64,000 nucleotides of DNA, from contig NZ_AP021879.1 in the NCBI RefSeq assembly GCF_009689005.1, positions 5,014,652 to 5,078,651 of the forward strand. The letters are read 5' to 3'. Position 1 is the stretch's first letter. Every line of letters begins with the position of its first letter. Shown here one piece after another: positions 27,352 through 38,935 of this stretch. A program made the translations under genes and the position numbers. This DNA comes from Desulfosarcina ovata subsp. ovata (GTDB taxonomy: Bacteria > Desulfobacterota > Desulfobacteria > Desulfobacterales > Desulfosarcinaceae). Under the pieces are notes generated by a model. The model worked only from the letters and a program-made list of their open reading frames with translations, did not search any database and was not told the origin of the DNA.

Positions 27352-29418
27352 TTATCGATAGCGCTTTTCCATGCGCAGGATGTTCCTGCCCTGTTCACGG
27401 TGGTAGTCCATGCGATCCATCAGGTTTTTTGCCAGGATAATTCCCATGCCCCCCTTGTCGCGATCTTCCAGCGGCGTTTCATCCCTGCTGGCCTGGACGT
27501 TCAGCGGGTTAAAGGGGATCCCGTCATCCTGTAGCGTCAGAATCAGCGTGTCGGTTTCAACGGCAATATGAAAAATGATGGTATGATCCAGCCCGTCACC
27601 GAAACCGTAGAAGACAATGTTAGAGAAGACCTCTTCCATGGCCAAGGCGATGTCGTGGACAACGACGGCCGGACAGACCACCGCATCGGCGAACGCGTGG
27701 ATCGTTTCGTTGATCCGGTTGAGTTCGCCAAGATCGTTTTTCAGATAGATGGTTCTCAGGTTTTCCTCCGCCCGGATCGGGGAGAAGTACGTCAGGGAAA
27801 GGAGGGTAATATCGTCGTCCGACGGATGATTTCCGGTAAATTCGCTGACCCTGTTGAGGACCGCTTCAACCCGTTCCTTGGGGGACAGATCGACGGTCAG
27901 GGAGATGGCCTTCATCAGTGCTTCCTGGGTAAACAGGTGATTTTGATCGTTGTGGGCCTCGATCACACCGTCGGTAAACAGCAGCAGGCCCTCCTTATGC
28001 TTCAGCTGAACGGACGCCTGCCGGTATTGGGAGGTGTCGTCCAGGCCGATGGCCGGGCACTGGGCTTCACCCAGGAGAACACAGTTTCCCTTGCGCCCGA
28101 TGAACAGGGGCGGGTTATGGCCGGCGCTGGTATAGGTCAGCGTGCCGCTGTTCAGATCGAGGATCCCCAGGAAAACCGTAACAAAGGTCAGTGACGGGTT
28201 GTTGCGGGCAATCTCCCGGTTGACGTCGGCAAGAATGTATTCCGGCTCGACCAGAAGGCGTGCCGCGGATTTGAGCATGGTTTTGGCCATGGCCATGAAA
28301 AGGGCCGCGGGGACCCCTTTGCCGGAGACGTCGCCGATAATCAGGCAGAGGGCATTACGGTCAATGAAAAAATAGTCGTAGAAATCGCCGCCCACCTCCC
28401 GGGCCGGTTCCAGGGTGGCGTAAATATCGAACTCTGTTCTCCGGGGAACCATATGGGGGTTTTGGGGGACCAGTTGAAGCTGGATCTCCCTGGCGACCGT
28501 CAGTTCGCTTTCGATTTTCTCTTTTTCGGCGATGGTGGTTTTCAGGGCTTCGGTCTGGCGCTTGACCTGACGCCGGAGAAAAAGGTTGCCCAGGAGGATC
28601 AGTGCCATGATGAGGACGATGGCCCCCACTACCCAAAGGGGTTTGAGCCACAAGGGAAAGGTGACTTTGCGGACACCCTGGGTCCAGCGGTCCAAGGACT
28701 GATAAAAAATGGAGTTGGGATTGGCCTTGAGCTGATGCAAATGGCGGTCCAGCGCGGCCATGAGATCGCCGTTGCGGCCCTTGCCCACGGCAAAGTGAAG
28801 TTCCGTAGGCCGGAAACTGATGGGACTTTTGGCCACCCTGAAGCGCTTTTCATAATAGGTTCCGTAGAGCCGGGGAACAATGCCGGCCATGGCCTTGTTT
28901 CGGTCGACCATGGCAAGAACGTGGCCATAATCCTCTACCTCGATGAATCGCGGATGGATGTCGAATTTTTCCAGGATGGTTTTCATGTACTCATAGTAGA
29001 CGTCCGCTTTCACCACGGCGATTTCCTTGCCCTCGAAAGCAAGCAGGTCCGAAAAGGTATCTCCCGGGTGGACGTAGAGCTGTCCCCAGTTCACCACAAT
29101 GGTTGCATGGCAATAATCGAATTGACTCTCCCACGGCGTGCTCTTGGCGACGCCCGGCATCAGATCGATGACGCCTTGCGCCAGGCGCTGGTTGCATTGG
29201 GTCAGTGATCCGGGAAAGTAATAGATCTTCCAGGCTTGCCTGGCGGCGATATGAGAGAGAATATCGGCGGCGATACCTTTGATCCTGCCATCCGAATCGG
29301 TAAAAATCAGAGGTGTGTTCTGGTGAATACCCACGATCACACGCCGGCCGTCAGCTGATGCGGCCGTTCCCGGAAAGATGGCCAGCGTAGAAAGAATCAG
29401 AAGAAGTGTCGTTCGCAT
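27352..29418 (-). CDS. Periplasmic solute-binding sensor fused to SpoIIE-type PP2C phosphatase and RsbW-like kinase domain
   Basis: The 688-aa protein has, in order, a signal or membrane start (LLLILSTLAIFPGTAASADG), a SBP_bac_3 amino-acid-binding-like domain (about 25-240), a membrane helix (PLWVVGAIVLIMALILLGNL, about 260-282), a short coiled coil, a SpoIIE phosphatase domain (GGDFYDYFFI, LIIGDVSGKGVPAALFMAMA, YTSAGHNPPL, LLFTDGVIEA) and a C-terminal HATPase of RsbW type (AMEEVFSNIVFYGFG, LTLQDDGIPFNPL, KGGMGIILAKNLMD). It would sense a small molecule outside and set the phosphorylation of the STAS protein inside. Having the phosphatase and the anti-sigma-type kinase on one chain is a known but notable design. 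Confidence 0.88.
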   Translation of the reverse strand: MRTTLLLILSTLAIFPGTAASADGRRVIVGIHQNTPLIFTDSDGRIKGIAADILSHIAARQAWKIYYFPGSLTQCNQRLAQGVIDLMPGVAKSTPWESQFDYCHATIVVNWGQLYVHPGDTFSDLLAFEGKEIAVVKADVYYEYMKTILEKFDIHPRFIEVEDYGHVLAMVDRNKAMAGIVPRLYGTYYEKRFRVAKSPISFRPTELHFAVGKGRNGDLMAALDRHLHQLKANPNSIFYQSLDRWTQGVRKVTFPLWLKPLWVVGAIVLIMALILLGNLFLRRQVKRQTEALKTTIAEKEKIESELTVAREIQLQLVPQNPHMVPRRTEFDIYATLEPAREVGGDFYDYFFIDRNALCLIIGDVSGKGVPAALFMAMAKTMLKSAARLLVEPEYILADVNREIARNNPSLTFVTVFLGILDLNSGTLTYTSAGHNPPLFIGRKGNCVLLGEAQCPAIGLDDTSQYRQASVQLKHKEGLLLFTDGVIEAHNDQNHLFTQEALMKAISLTVDLSPKERVEAVLNRVSEFTGNHPSDDDITLLSLTYFSPIRAEENLRTIYLKNDLGELNRINETIHAFADAVVCPAVVVHDIALAMEEVFSNIVFYGFGDGLDHTIIFHIAVETDTLILTLQDDGIPFNPLNVQASRDETPLEDRDKGGMGIILAKNLMDRMDYHREQGRNILRMEKRYR

Positions 29419-29521
29419 GGGGGTCGCTTTTTTACCTCATGGGCACGCAGGTGACCATTTTGGCCTGCTGCCCTGGCTGCCCGGAACACCGATGTCTGAA
29501 CTTACATCCAAACCCGTGGGA

Positions 29522-29769
29522 AGGTCAACCGGAGGTCGCATTTGGATATATTCTGGTTGGTGGCGTGATCGCAAACCCATCGCCCTGATTTAATCAATGC
29601 CAAATGGTAAAATCCAAATGTCAATTGAAGGATCGGATCGATTATAAGATGGACAGAATACCACCATTTGGCATTTTTCATTGGACATTTGACATTTGTG
29701 ACCCGTCGATATCGGGTAGAAAGATTGAAAAATAGTTCAATGCGATTGCCCTGAGGTCAACCGGAGGTC
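29522..29769. repeat. 16-bp direct repeats flanking a 216-bp non-coding segment
   Basis: AGGTCAACCGGAGGTC occurs at 29522-29537 and again, identical, at 29754-29769. No gene lies between. The segment contains the inverted repeat described separately. It could be a small mobile or duplicated piece between the phosphatase gene and the helicase gene. Confidence 0.55.
29596..29675. repeat. 13-bp inverted repeat with CAAATGTC-rich surroundings
   Basis: AATGCCAAATGGT (29596-29608) is the exact complement of ACCATTTGGCATT (29663-29675), with a further CAAATGTCAA/TTGACATTTG pairing just inside and outside. The right arm is followed by TTTTC. It may act as a long-loop terminator or be a dispersed palindromic element. 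Confidence 0.5.
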
Positions 29770-29854
29770 AGTTAAGATGGGCAGAATCGATCGGGTTCGG
29801 TGGGGCATGGATCTTCCGACTGTGAAATGGACGGGTCATGGGACGGCGGTTCGG

Positions 29855-32506
<2,652 letters not shown>

Positions 32507-32552
32507 CTCGGCCAGGGCGTACCAGAGGCTGCCGTTGAACCGGGCCTCCAGA

Positions 32553-32765
32553 TCAAGGGGGGGGGGCCGCGGCCCCCGTTACCCCCAGGGATTGGAAAAG
32601 CGCTTTCAGGTGTGCACAGGTCCCCTTGCCCGATTTCCGGCAGGTGCAGAACTGCTGGCTGGGCCTGCCGCTGACAAAAAAGGCGACGCCCGGATGGCGA
32701 TCGTCGGGGGCGGGCATGCGGGCCACGGCGTGGCGATGAAATTCGATATGGTGATCAACAGGCAT
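32553..32765 (-). pseudogene. SWIM zinc-finger N-terminus of the SNF2 helicase, separated by a frameshift
   Basis: The 70-aa frame starts MPVDHHIEFHRHAVARMP and carries a SWIM motif: CTCRKSGKGTCAHLKAL (C-x-C ... C-x-H). It ends in PPP-stop inside a run of ten C. Removing one C makes it continue as PPLDLEARFNGSLWYALAEV straight into the SNF2 frame, as in known SWIM-SNF2 proteins. A sequencing error, a true mutation, or slippage in the homopolymer are all possible. Confidence 0.7.
32557..32566. other. G10 homopolymer tract at the SWIM-SNF2 junction
   Basis: Ten consecutive G (ten C on the coding strand) mark the exact place where the reading frame changes. Nine would restore a single frame of about 969 codons. 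Tracts of this kind are prone to slipped-strand changes and to sequencing errors. Confidence 0.8.
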
Positions 32766-32844
32766 GTATGTTTTCCGGTTGGGTCGATAAACGTTTCTTC
32801 TTAAAGCCGGGACCCCACCGGTGTCAAGCCGATCAAAACCAAAT

Positions 32845-32858
32845 CAGCAATTGTAATT
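32845..32858. repeat. Left terminal inverted repeat of the IS
   Basis: CAGCAATTGTAATT, preceded by the 9-bp target duplication AAACCAAAT. Confidence 0.9.
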
Positions 32859-33017
32859 TTGAAATGGCTCTCTTTGCTACCCAAACAGAAGTTTTTTTCA
32901 ATCAAAGTTCGATGCATTTATTTTCTTTATTATTTCAAAATGTTCTGGACACAGAAGCTTGTAATGGATATAAGAGGGTGAATACTCATCCACTTTTACC
33001 AAAAGCGAGCCAGGGCC

Positions 33018-34379
33018 ATGCGATTGCCAGAACAAGAAGAAAACCGCATCCTACTTGAAAGGAAACATGCAGAATTCACATTTGACAAAGTGATCCAATT
33101 TTTTCGCCAAACTATTTCTGCATTTCCTGACCGGCGCATCGGCACTAATACCAGCTACAGCATAGAAGACGCAGCCCTGGGAGCTTTTTCTGTTTTTTTT
33201 ACCCAAAGCCCATCCTTTTTAGCCTTTCAATCCGCTATGCAGCAAACAAAAGGCAAAAACAATGCGCAATCACTTTTCGGCCTCACTCAAATTCCCTGTA
33301 CCAACCACATCAAAAGTTTAATGGACGAGGTCCATCCCTCTTATGTCACGCCCGTGTTCAAATATCTTTTCGACGGATTGGAAAAATCCGGTCATCTGGA
33401 CGGGTTTCGCTCATACGACAACAATTTATTGGTTGCCTTTGACGGAACGCAGTATTTTGCTTCAAATACAATTCATTGTGATAATTGTAGTCGCAAGCAC
33501 CATAAAAATGGAACCGTAACCTATTCGCATTCAGTCGTGACCCCGGTGATTGTGGCACCGGAAAACAATAAGGTGATTGCTTTGCAACCGGAATTTATTA
33601 CCCCCCAGGATGGCCATGATAAACAAGATTGCGAAAACGCGGCAGCAAAACGCTGGATCGATCAATATGCGGCGGAGTATCAACCTTTTGGCATCACTGT
33701 ATTGGGCGATGATCTATACTGTAAACAACCGATTTGCAAAAAACTATTAGATCAAGAACTTGATTTCATTTTGGTCTGTAAACCCGATTCTCATAAAACC
33801 CTTTACCAGTGGCTGGATGAATTGGACGCCATGCAGACCATCGAAACCGTGGTGGAGAAGCGCTGGACCGGCAAAACCCATGAAATCGATACGTATCGCT
33901 TTGCCAACAAACTGCCGCTACGTGATAGTGAAAACGCCATTGATGTTAATTGGTGCGAACTGACAACAACCCTGCCCGATGGAAAAATCGTGTACAAAAA
34001 CGCATTTGCAACCAATTTTGAAGTTTCAAAGAGCAACGTCAAGCAAATTGTCAAAGATGGCCGAGCACGCTGGAAAGTCGAGAACGAAAATAATAATGTT
34101 TTGAAAAACAGAGGCTATAATATTGAACACAACTTCGGTCACGGGAACAAGCACCTTTCATCATTATTGCTGACCTTCAACTTGTTAGCCTTTCTGTTCC
34201 ATACCGTTCTTGAACTGATGGATGAGAAGTACAGCTTGGTTCGTGCTGAGTTACCAACGCGCAAAACCTTTTTTGACGATGTGCGCGCTTTGACGCGATA
34301 TATGTATTTTCCCAGTTGGGAGGCGATGTTAACTTTTATGATGCGAGGCCTGGAGATCGAATACGTAGACACCAGTTAA
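33018..34379 (+). CDS. DDE transposase of the IS4/ISNCY-like element
   Basis: The 453-aa protein has an RNase H-like transposase core. Likely catalytic residues are the Asp in LLVAFDGTQYFAS, an Asp in TVLGDDLYCKQP, and the Glu in ARWKVENENNNVLKNRG. A zinc-like pair (HCDNCSRKHHKNG) follows the first Asp. Family placement between IS4-like and ISNCY groups is by resemblance only. The frame is intact from ATG 33018 to the stop, so the element may be active. Confidence 0.88.
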   Translation: MRLPEQEENRILLERKHAEFTFDKVIQFFRQTISAFPDRRIGTNTSYSIEDAALGAFSVFFTQSPSFLAFQSAMQQTKGKNNAQSLFGLTQIPCTNHIKSLMDEVHPSYVTPVFKYLFDGLEKSGHLDGFRSYDNNLLVAFDGTQYFASNTIHCDNCSRKHHKNGTVTYSHSVVTPVIVAPENNKVIALQPEFITPQDGHDKQDCENAAAKRWIDQYAAEYQPFGITVLGDDLYCKQPICKKLLDQELDFILVCKPDSHKTLYQWLDELDAMQTIETVVEKRWTGKTHEIDTYRFANKLPLRDSENAIDVNWCELTTTLPDGKIVYKNAFATNFEVSKSNVKQIVKDGRARWKVENENNNVLKNRGYNIEHNFGHGNKHLSSLLLTFNLLAFLFHTVLELMDEKYSLVRAELPTRKTFFDDVRALTRYMYFPSWEAMLTFMMRGLEIEYVDTS

Positions 34380-34592
34380 AATCCTTGGCAGATTTTCACA
34401 TCAAACCGTACGAGTTCCTTTATTAACCAATGGATAGGTTTGATCAAAATTTCTGATACAGAGAGCCAAAAATGAAAAAATTCATCGGCTGGCTAATTGC
34501 GTACAGTTTTGTTTCACTTTTTGATCATAACCTGAACTAAATTTTTCGAAGAACTGATCGAATTGCCATGCTGGTACAAACCTGAACCGCAT

Positions 34593-34606
34593 AATTACAA
34601 TTGCTG
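34593..34606. repeat. Right terminal inverted repeat of the IS
   Basis: AATTACAATTGCTG, followed by the second copy of AAACCAAAT (34607-34615). Confidence 0.9.
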
Positions 34607-34667
34607 AAACCAAATGCGGTTACCCTTTTGGCGAAGGCGGTGTGCGGTGCCCGGCGAAGGGGCCGGA

Positions 34668-35240
34668 CTAGCGGCCGCTCCAGCGTTTGAAAAGCTGATG
34701 TTCCACGCCCAGCAGATCAAGCGCCTTGCCGATGCTTTGATCGATGATATCGGCAATGGTTTTCGGCTGGTGATAAAAAGCGGGAATTGGCGGCAGGATA
34801 ATTCCGCCAAGCGCGGTGACCCGGGTCATCAATTCAATGTGACCGGCATGAAAAGGGGTTTCCCTGACCATCAATACCAGACGGCGCCGCTCCTTCAGGC
34901 AGACATCGGCCGCCCGCACAATCAAGTTATCGTTGAACGCGTTCGCAACCGCCGAAAGGGTTTTGATGGTACAGGGGCTGATGAGCATCCCGCACGTGCG
35001 GAAGGACCCGCTGGCCACCGCAGCGGCCATGTCCGTGATATCATAAACACGGGTCGCCAGTGCCTTGATCTGGGACAGGCGGTAATCGGTTTCGATTTCC
35101 AGGTTAAGTGCAGCCGCATCACTGATGATCAGATGCACGGGTACCTTCAGTTCATGGAGGACTTCCAGTGCACGCACCCCATAGATCACGCCGCTGGCCC
35201 CGGTCAGGGCAAGAATCAAAGGTAATTGTCGGTCCGCCAT
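34668..35240 (-). CDS. ubiX: UbiX/Pad1-family flavin prenyltransferase
   Basis: The 190-aa protein starts MADRQLPLILALTGASGVIY with the FMN-binding GASG motif. It keeps the family pattern ASGSFRTCGMLISPCTIKTL and RRRLVLMVRETPFHAGHIEL. UbiX attaches a dimethylallyl group to FMN to make the prenyl-FMN cofactor for UbiD decarboxylases. No ubiD is in the window. ATG 35240 is preceded by GAAGGGA; a 23-codon longer frame is unlikely. Confidence 0.92.
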   Translation of the reverse strand: MADRQLPLILALTGASGVIYGVRALEVLHELKVPVHLIISDAAALNLEIETDYRLSQIKALATRVYDITDMAAAVASGSFRTCGMLISPCTIKTLSAVANAFNDNLIVRAADVCLKERRRLVLMVRETPFHAGHIELMTRVTALGGIILPPIPAFYHQPKTIADIIDQSIGKALDLLGVEHQLFKRWSGR

Positions 35241-35553
35241 TATCGATCCCTTCTGCGCATTCAAAACAACAGTGCCCCCGTAAACGATCCATTTGCCCAC
35301 AGCCCCCATGGCATGGGTGCTCTTTTCTTGTCAAACGTTTTATGGCCATGGGTGTTCCCAGCCGAACAGGAACTTCGCGCCCCCTCCCCAGGGTAACCGC
35401 CAAACGAAATGACCGGATCCCAATTCAAATGAAGCGGCTCTGCCCCCTCCACCCGCTAAAGCCTTTCGGGAACCCGGTTGGGTATGATATAAGCCTCTTC
35501 ACCGGGCGGATCCGACTTCAATAATCCATTTTACCCTGAGCGCTGACAACCCG

Positions 35554-36378
35554 ATGGCCTATTTCCGCACACAGGATGGATGCAGCCTTTACTACGAAAC
35601 CATCGGCTTCGAGCTTACCAGGCCAGTGGTGGTGTTTCTGAACGGCACGCTCCAGACCACCATGTACTGGAAGGTAATCGCCGCATCCCTGAAACCGAGG
35701 TTTCGATCGCTGCTTTACGATGCCAGGGGGCAGGGGGAGAGCGAACTGGGGGATCTGCCCCTCACCCTGGACCTGCACATGGACGATTTGTGGGCGCTGA
35801 TGCGTCATCTGGTACTGGGGCCGGTTTGCCTGGTGGGACTGAGCCATGGCGCCCTGCTGGGTTATGCCATGGCCCGGCGAAAGCCCAAGGCGATCAGCCG
35901 GCTGGTTTTGTGCTCCATCGGTATCCGCGCACCCATGCGGGCCCGGTTGATCGTCCGCGCGTGGTCAACCATCCTGCAGGCCGGCGGCATCGAAGCCCTG
36001 GTCAGTGCCGCCCTGCCGCATGTTTTCGGGGAGGCCTTTTTGATGAACAACCGCAAAACCATCGATCGCATCGCCAAAACCATCGTCCGGCGCAATCGTG
36101 AAGCCTCGCTGTCGGCCCATCTGTCGGCCATGGGCACCTATCCGCGCCTGCGATCCATGCTGCAGCCACTGGAGATGCCCACCCTGGTGATGAGCGGGGC
36201 GGACGATCCCCTGGTCAGCGCCAGCGGTGCGGCGGCGGTGGCCGAAAAGAGTGGCGGCCGCCATCTGCTGGTCAAGGGGGCGGGGCACTCCATTGCCGCC
36301 GAGGCGCCGGAGCTGTTTTTGGACACCATTTCCCGATTCCTTTCCGATCGATGGACGGACATGCCCGAGGGGATCTGA
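35554..36378 (+). CDS. Alpha/beta hydrolase
   Basis: The 274-aa protein has the fold's landmarks: VVVFLNGTLQTTMYW, DARGQGESE, the nucleophile elbow VGLSHGALLGYA, the acid MSGADDPLV and the histidine GAGHSIAAE. It resembles PcaD/haloalkane-like esterases, but the substrate is unknown. It precedes asd by 110 bp, with a promoter-like sequence between, so the two may be separately transcribed. Confidence 0.85.
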   Translation: MAYFRTQDGCSLYYETIGFELTRPVVVFLNGTLQTTMYWKVIAASLKPRFRSLLYDARGQGESELGDLPLTLDLHMDDLWALMRHLVLGPVCLVGLSHGALLGYAMARRKPKAISRLVLCSIGIRAPMRARLIVRAWSTILQAGGIEALVSAALPHVFGEAFLMNNRKTIDRIAKTIVRRNREASLSAHLSAMGTYPRLRSMLQPLEMPTLVMSGADDPLVSASGAAAVAEKSGGRHLLVKGAGHSIAAEAPELFLDTISRFLSDRWTDMPEGI

Positions 36379-36416
36379 ATCCAATGCGGTCACCCTGCGC
36401 CGGCGCCACAAACACC

Positions 36417-36445
36417 TTGACAATGCGGCCTGTCCGACTTTATTG
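36417..36445 (+). promoter_or_regulatory. Sigma-70-like promoter upstream of asd
   Basis: A perfect -35 TTGACA (36417-36422) is separated by 17 bp from TTATTG (36440-36445), a weak -10. It lies 44 bp ahead of the asd start. No lysine riboswitch fold is apparent in this short leader. Confidence 0.4.
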
Positions 36446-36488
36446 AAACGGGCAGACATAACAACGATAAAAAGGGGGTCGTAATCAA

Positions 36489-37616
36489 ATGGTTAGCGTA
36501 GGCATTGTTGGATGGCGCGGGATGGTGGGTTCGGTTCTGATGGACCGCATGGTGGCGGAAAACGATTTCGGCGGGTTCGAACCGGTCTTTTTTTCCACCT
36601 CCCAGGCCGGCAAGACCGGACCGGACATCGGTACCGGACCCCAGCCGGTACTCGATGCCAATGATGTGGACAAGCTGGCCGAGATGGATGTGGTCGTATC
36701 GTGTCAGGGGGGCAGCTACACGGAGCAGATTCACCCGGCGCTGCGCCAGCGTGGGTGGCGCGGCTACTGGATCGATGCGGCCTCCACCCTGCGGATGACG
36801 GATGACAGCATGATCGTTCTCGATCCAGTTAATCATAGGCTTATCGACAAGGCCCTGGAAAGTGGCACCAAGGATTATATCGGGGGCAACTGCACCGTCT
36901 CTTTGATGCTGATGGCGGTGGGGGGACTGTTTGAAAAAAACTGGATCGAGTGGATCACCTCCATGACCTACCAGAGTGCGTCGGGAGCCGGAGCTAACAA
37001 CATGCGCGAACTGGTTGCCCAGATGGGATGCCTGGGTGACAGTGCCAAGGCACTTCTGGCCGATCCGGCGGTATCGATCCTCGATATCGACCGGCAGATC
37101 TCCGCCACCCTGGCCGATCCGGACTTTCCCACCCAGTATTTCGGTGCTCCCCTGGCCGCCAGCCTGATTCCCTGGATCGACCGGGCCATGGAAAACGGCC
37201 AGACCCGTGAGGAGTGGAAAGGTGTTGCCGAGACCAACAAGATTCTCGGCCGGTCCCAGAATCCAATACCCATCGACGGCCAGTGCGTCCGGGTGGGCGC
37301 CATGCGTTGTCACAGCCAGGCCCTGACCATCAAACTCACCGAGGACCTGCCGCTGAATGTTATTGAAGATGCCATTGTATCGGCCAATGACTGGGTGACC
37401 GTGATTCCCAACGACAAGGCGACAACCCTGTCCGGACTCAGCCCGGCGGCGGTTTCCGGAACCCTTGGCGTGCCGGTGGGGCGTGTCCGCAAACTGATCC
37501 TGGGGCCCGATTACCTGACCGTGTTTACGGTCGGGGATCAGTTGCTCTGGGGTGCGGCCGAACCGCTGCGCCGGGCTCTGCGGATCATCCTGAGTTACCT
37601 GGACAGCGCCGCCTGA
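36489..37616 (+). CDS. asd: Aspartate-semialdehyde dehydrogenase
   Basis: The 375-aa protein matches the Gram-negative type of Asd (E. coli 367 aa). MVSVGIVGWRGMVGSVLMDR is the NADP-binding start, FFSTSQAGKTGPD follows, and the catalytic cysteine is in YIGGNCTVSLMLMAVGGL. The substrate-binding YQSASGAGANNMREL is also present. It reduces aspartyl phosphate to aspartate semialdehyde for lysine/diaminopimelate, threonine and methionine synthesis. The ATG follows AAAGGGGG at ten bases. A terminator follows at 37763. Confidence 0.95.
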   Translation: MVSVGIVGWRGMVGSVLMDRMVAENDFGGFEPVFFSTSQAGKTGPDIGTGPQPVLDANDVDKLAEMDVVVSCQGGSYTEQIHPALRQRGWRGYWIDAASTLRMTDDSMIVLDPVNHRLIDKALESGTKDYIGGNCTVSLMLMAVGGLFEKNWIEWITSMTYQSASGAGANNMRELVAQMGCLGDSAKALLADPAVSILDIDRQISATLADPDFPTQYFGAPLAASLIPWIDRAMENGQTREEWKGVAETNKILGRSQNPIPIDGQCVRVGAMRCHSQALTIKLTEDLPLNVIEDAIVSANDWVTVIPNDKATTLSGLSPAAVSGTLGVPVGRVRKLILGPDYLTVFTVGDQLLWGAAEPLRRALRIILSYLDSAA

Positions 37617-37662
37617 AATGGACGGTCCGGCGGTCTCCGCTGAGAGGGAGATCAAATCCCTG

Positions 37663-37744
37663 ACTACGTGTTTTAAAAACGTAGATCCTAAGAATATTTC
37701 GAGTGTTGCATTTTTTCATCCATAGTGCGAATATCGCACCATGG
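37663..37744. repeat. Two palindromes downstream of asd
   Basis: CTACGTGTTTTAAAAACGTAG (37663-37683, one mismatch pair) is a near-perfect palindrome. CCAT-A-GTGCGAATATCGCAC-C-ATGG (37720-37744) pairs with only one mismatch. Neither is followed by a clear T-run. They may be operators, processing sites or relics at the edge of the DruA-like gene. The 340-bp gap holds no gene. Confidence 0.5.
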
Positions 37745-37762
37745 GTGTGCTTTTGTGGTATG

Positions 37763-37798
37763 GCTCCTCGAATCCAGTCGGTTCGGGGAGCTTTTTTT
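37763..37798 (+). terminator. Rho-independent terminator downstream of asd
   Basis: GCTCCTCGAA (37763-37772) pairs with TTCGGGGAGC (37782-37791) with one G-T pair, then seven T. It is about 150 bp beyond the asd stop. Confidence 0.85.
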
Positions 37799-37957
37799 GT
37801 TCCGGTCAAACCCAATCGTCCCGAAAAAGGTGGGCGGCCGCTTCTCTTTTCCGGTTGTCCGGCGGCCTGTGCCCAGGCGCGCGAGCGCATTCCCGGTATG
37901 GGCACCGTTCCCATCGACAAATCGGTTGCTTTGCCGGCCTTCGACGCTCACCGTCTC

Positions 37958-38851
37958 TTATCTTCCTTCCCTCAGGCGCCTTGCGGCATTTTTTACCAAC
38001 GGGTAGACCAGAACCGTTTTCACCCGGTCGCTGCGATGTCGGTTGGCCTTGTCCATCCGGCCTCGCCCGGTGGTCTCCCCCAACTCGATCCAGTTGGCGG
38101 AGCGATAACAGCCCCCGTGAAACCGGTTTCGATCCACAAGGGTTTCCAAAAGCAGGGGCGAGATCCCATACTGGCGCTCCCAGTCGGTTTTCAGATGGCG
38201 CAAGACAGTGCTGAGCATTGCGCTGGCCAGATTGCGGATGGATGCCAGGACCAGAAACCGGCTGTTGTTGACCACCTGCTGCAGCCCTTCCGCCCGGCGA
38301 TTGTCGTCCCAACCGATCCATTGATCCCGTGATTTCATTCGCCAGGCAGGGCTGGAAAACTGAAGGCATCCCACCACTTCGCGCCGGGGGCGGGTGACAT
38401 ATACCAGATACTGGATTCGTGCACCGAAAGGCATCGCATACCCGAGGTAGTGGTACCGGCCGAGAAGATCCTTGAAAAGATCCCGCTGCTCCTGTGTCTG
38501 TACCCGCTCCACATCCAGAGGTGTAAACTCCTCCACGCTGCCGGTAAGTTTGCTGTAGGGCGTATCGGCTTGAACCTCAGCTTTGTACCTGCGGGGGGTG
38601 CTGTTTCCGACCTGCCTTTTATCCGGAAGCTTCAGGATTTCCTGGTCTTCCAGTTGCGCCAGCAGGTCCAGGCATTCCCGGGTTTTGAGTTTGCCATTGG
38701 GCCGGACCCACTCCAACAGTTCGCACACCGTGTTTGCCAGCTCATTTTGGCTGATGCCGGCACAGGTGTCCACCACCTCCTGGATCAGCGACACCTCTTC
38801 GGTACTGAACTCCCGGCCGCAAAATCGGTGCTGTATTTTCGATCCGTGCAT
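37958..38851 (-). CDS. DruA-like (DUF4338) protein, solitary
   Basis: The ~297-aa protein resembles the DUF4338 domain of DruA, the shared component of Druantia anti-phage systems. Recognisable parts are LLGRYHYLGYAMPFGARIQY, VVGCLQFSSPAWRM, SIRNLASAMLSTVLRHL and LETLVDRNRFHGGCYRSANW. No DruE helicase or other Druantia gene is nearby. Stand-alone DUF4338 copies are common and may be mobile or transposase-like, so defence is not shown. ATG 38851 has AGAGGA upstream; ATG 38878 is also open. Confidence 0.75.
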   Translation of the reverse strand: MHGSKIQHRFCGREFSTEEVSLIQEVVDTCAGISQNELANTVCELLEWVRPNGKLKTRECLDLLAQLEDQEILKLPDKRQVGNSTPRRYKAEVQADTPYSKLTGSVEEFTPLDVERVQTQEQRDLFKDLLGRYHYLGYAMPFGARIQYLVYVTRPRREVVGCLQFSSPAWRMKSRDQWIGWDDNRRAEGLQQVVNNSRFLVLASIRNLASAMLSTVLRHLKTDWERQYGISPLLLETLVDRNRFHGGCYRSANWIELGETTGRGRMDKANRHRSDRVKTVLVYPLVKNAARRLREGR

Positions 38852-38935
38852 ACGATCCTCTATTAAAGAATTTTCCATAGTTTCAAATAGTAATCATGAT
38901 TATTTCCAAATTGAAAATGTTCGTTAATTAGTCCA

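Larger units (their letters stand above)
32845..34606 (+). mobile_element. Complete IS4/ISNCY-like insertion sequence, 1762 bp
   Basis: The ends are a perfect 14-bp inverted repeat, CAGCAATTGTAATT at 32845-32858 and AATTACAATTGCTG at 34593-34606. Directly outside both ends is the same 9-bp sequence AAACCAAAT (32836-32844 and 34607-34615), which is the target-site duplication. One transposase gene (33018-34379) fills the element. The remaining 227 bp at the right end hold nothing I recognise. Its A+T content is higher than that of the neighbours. It landed 80 bp upstream of the SWIM frame start, where the helicase promoter might be. Confidence 0.92.

Noticed and set aside
36379..36488. Lysine riboswitch upstream of asd
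   Set aside because: The 110-bp leader is too short and no conserved lysine-aptamer core is visible.
37958..38851. A full Druantia defence system
   Set aside because: Only the DruA-like gene is present; the neighbours are asd and a transglutaminase-like gene.
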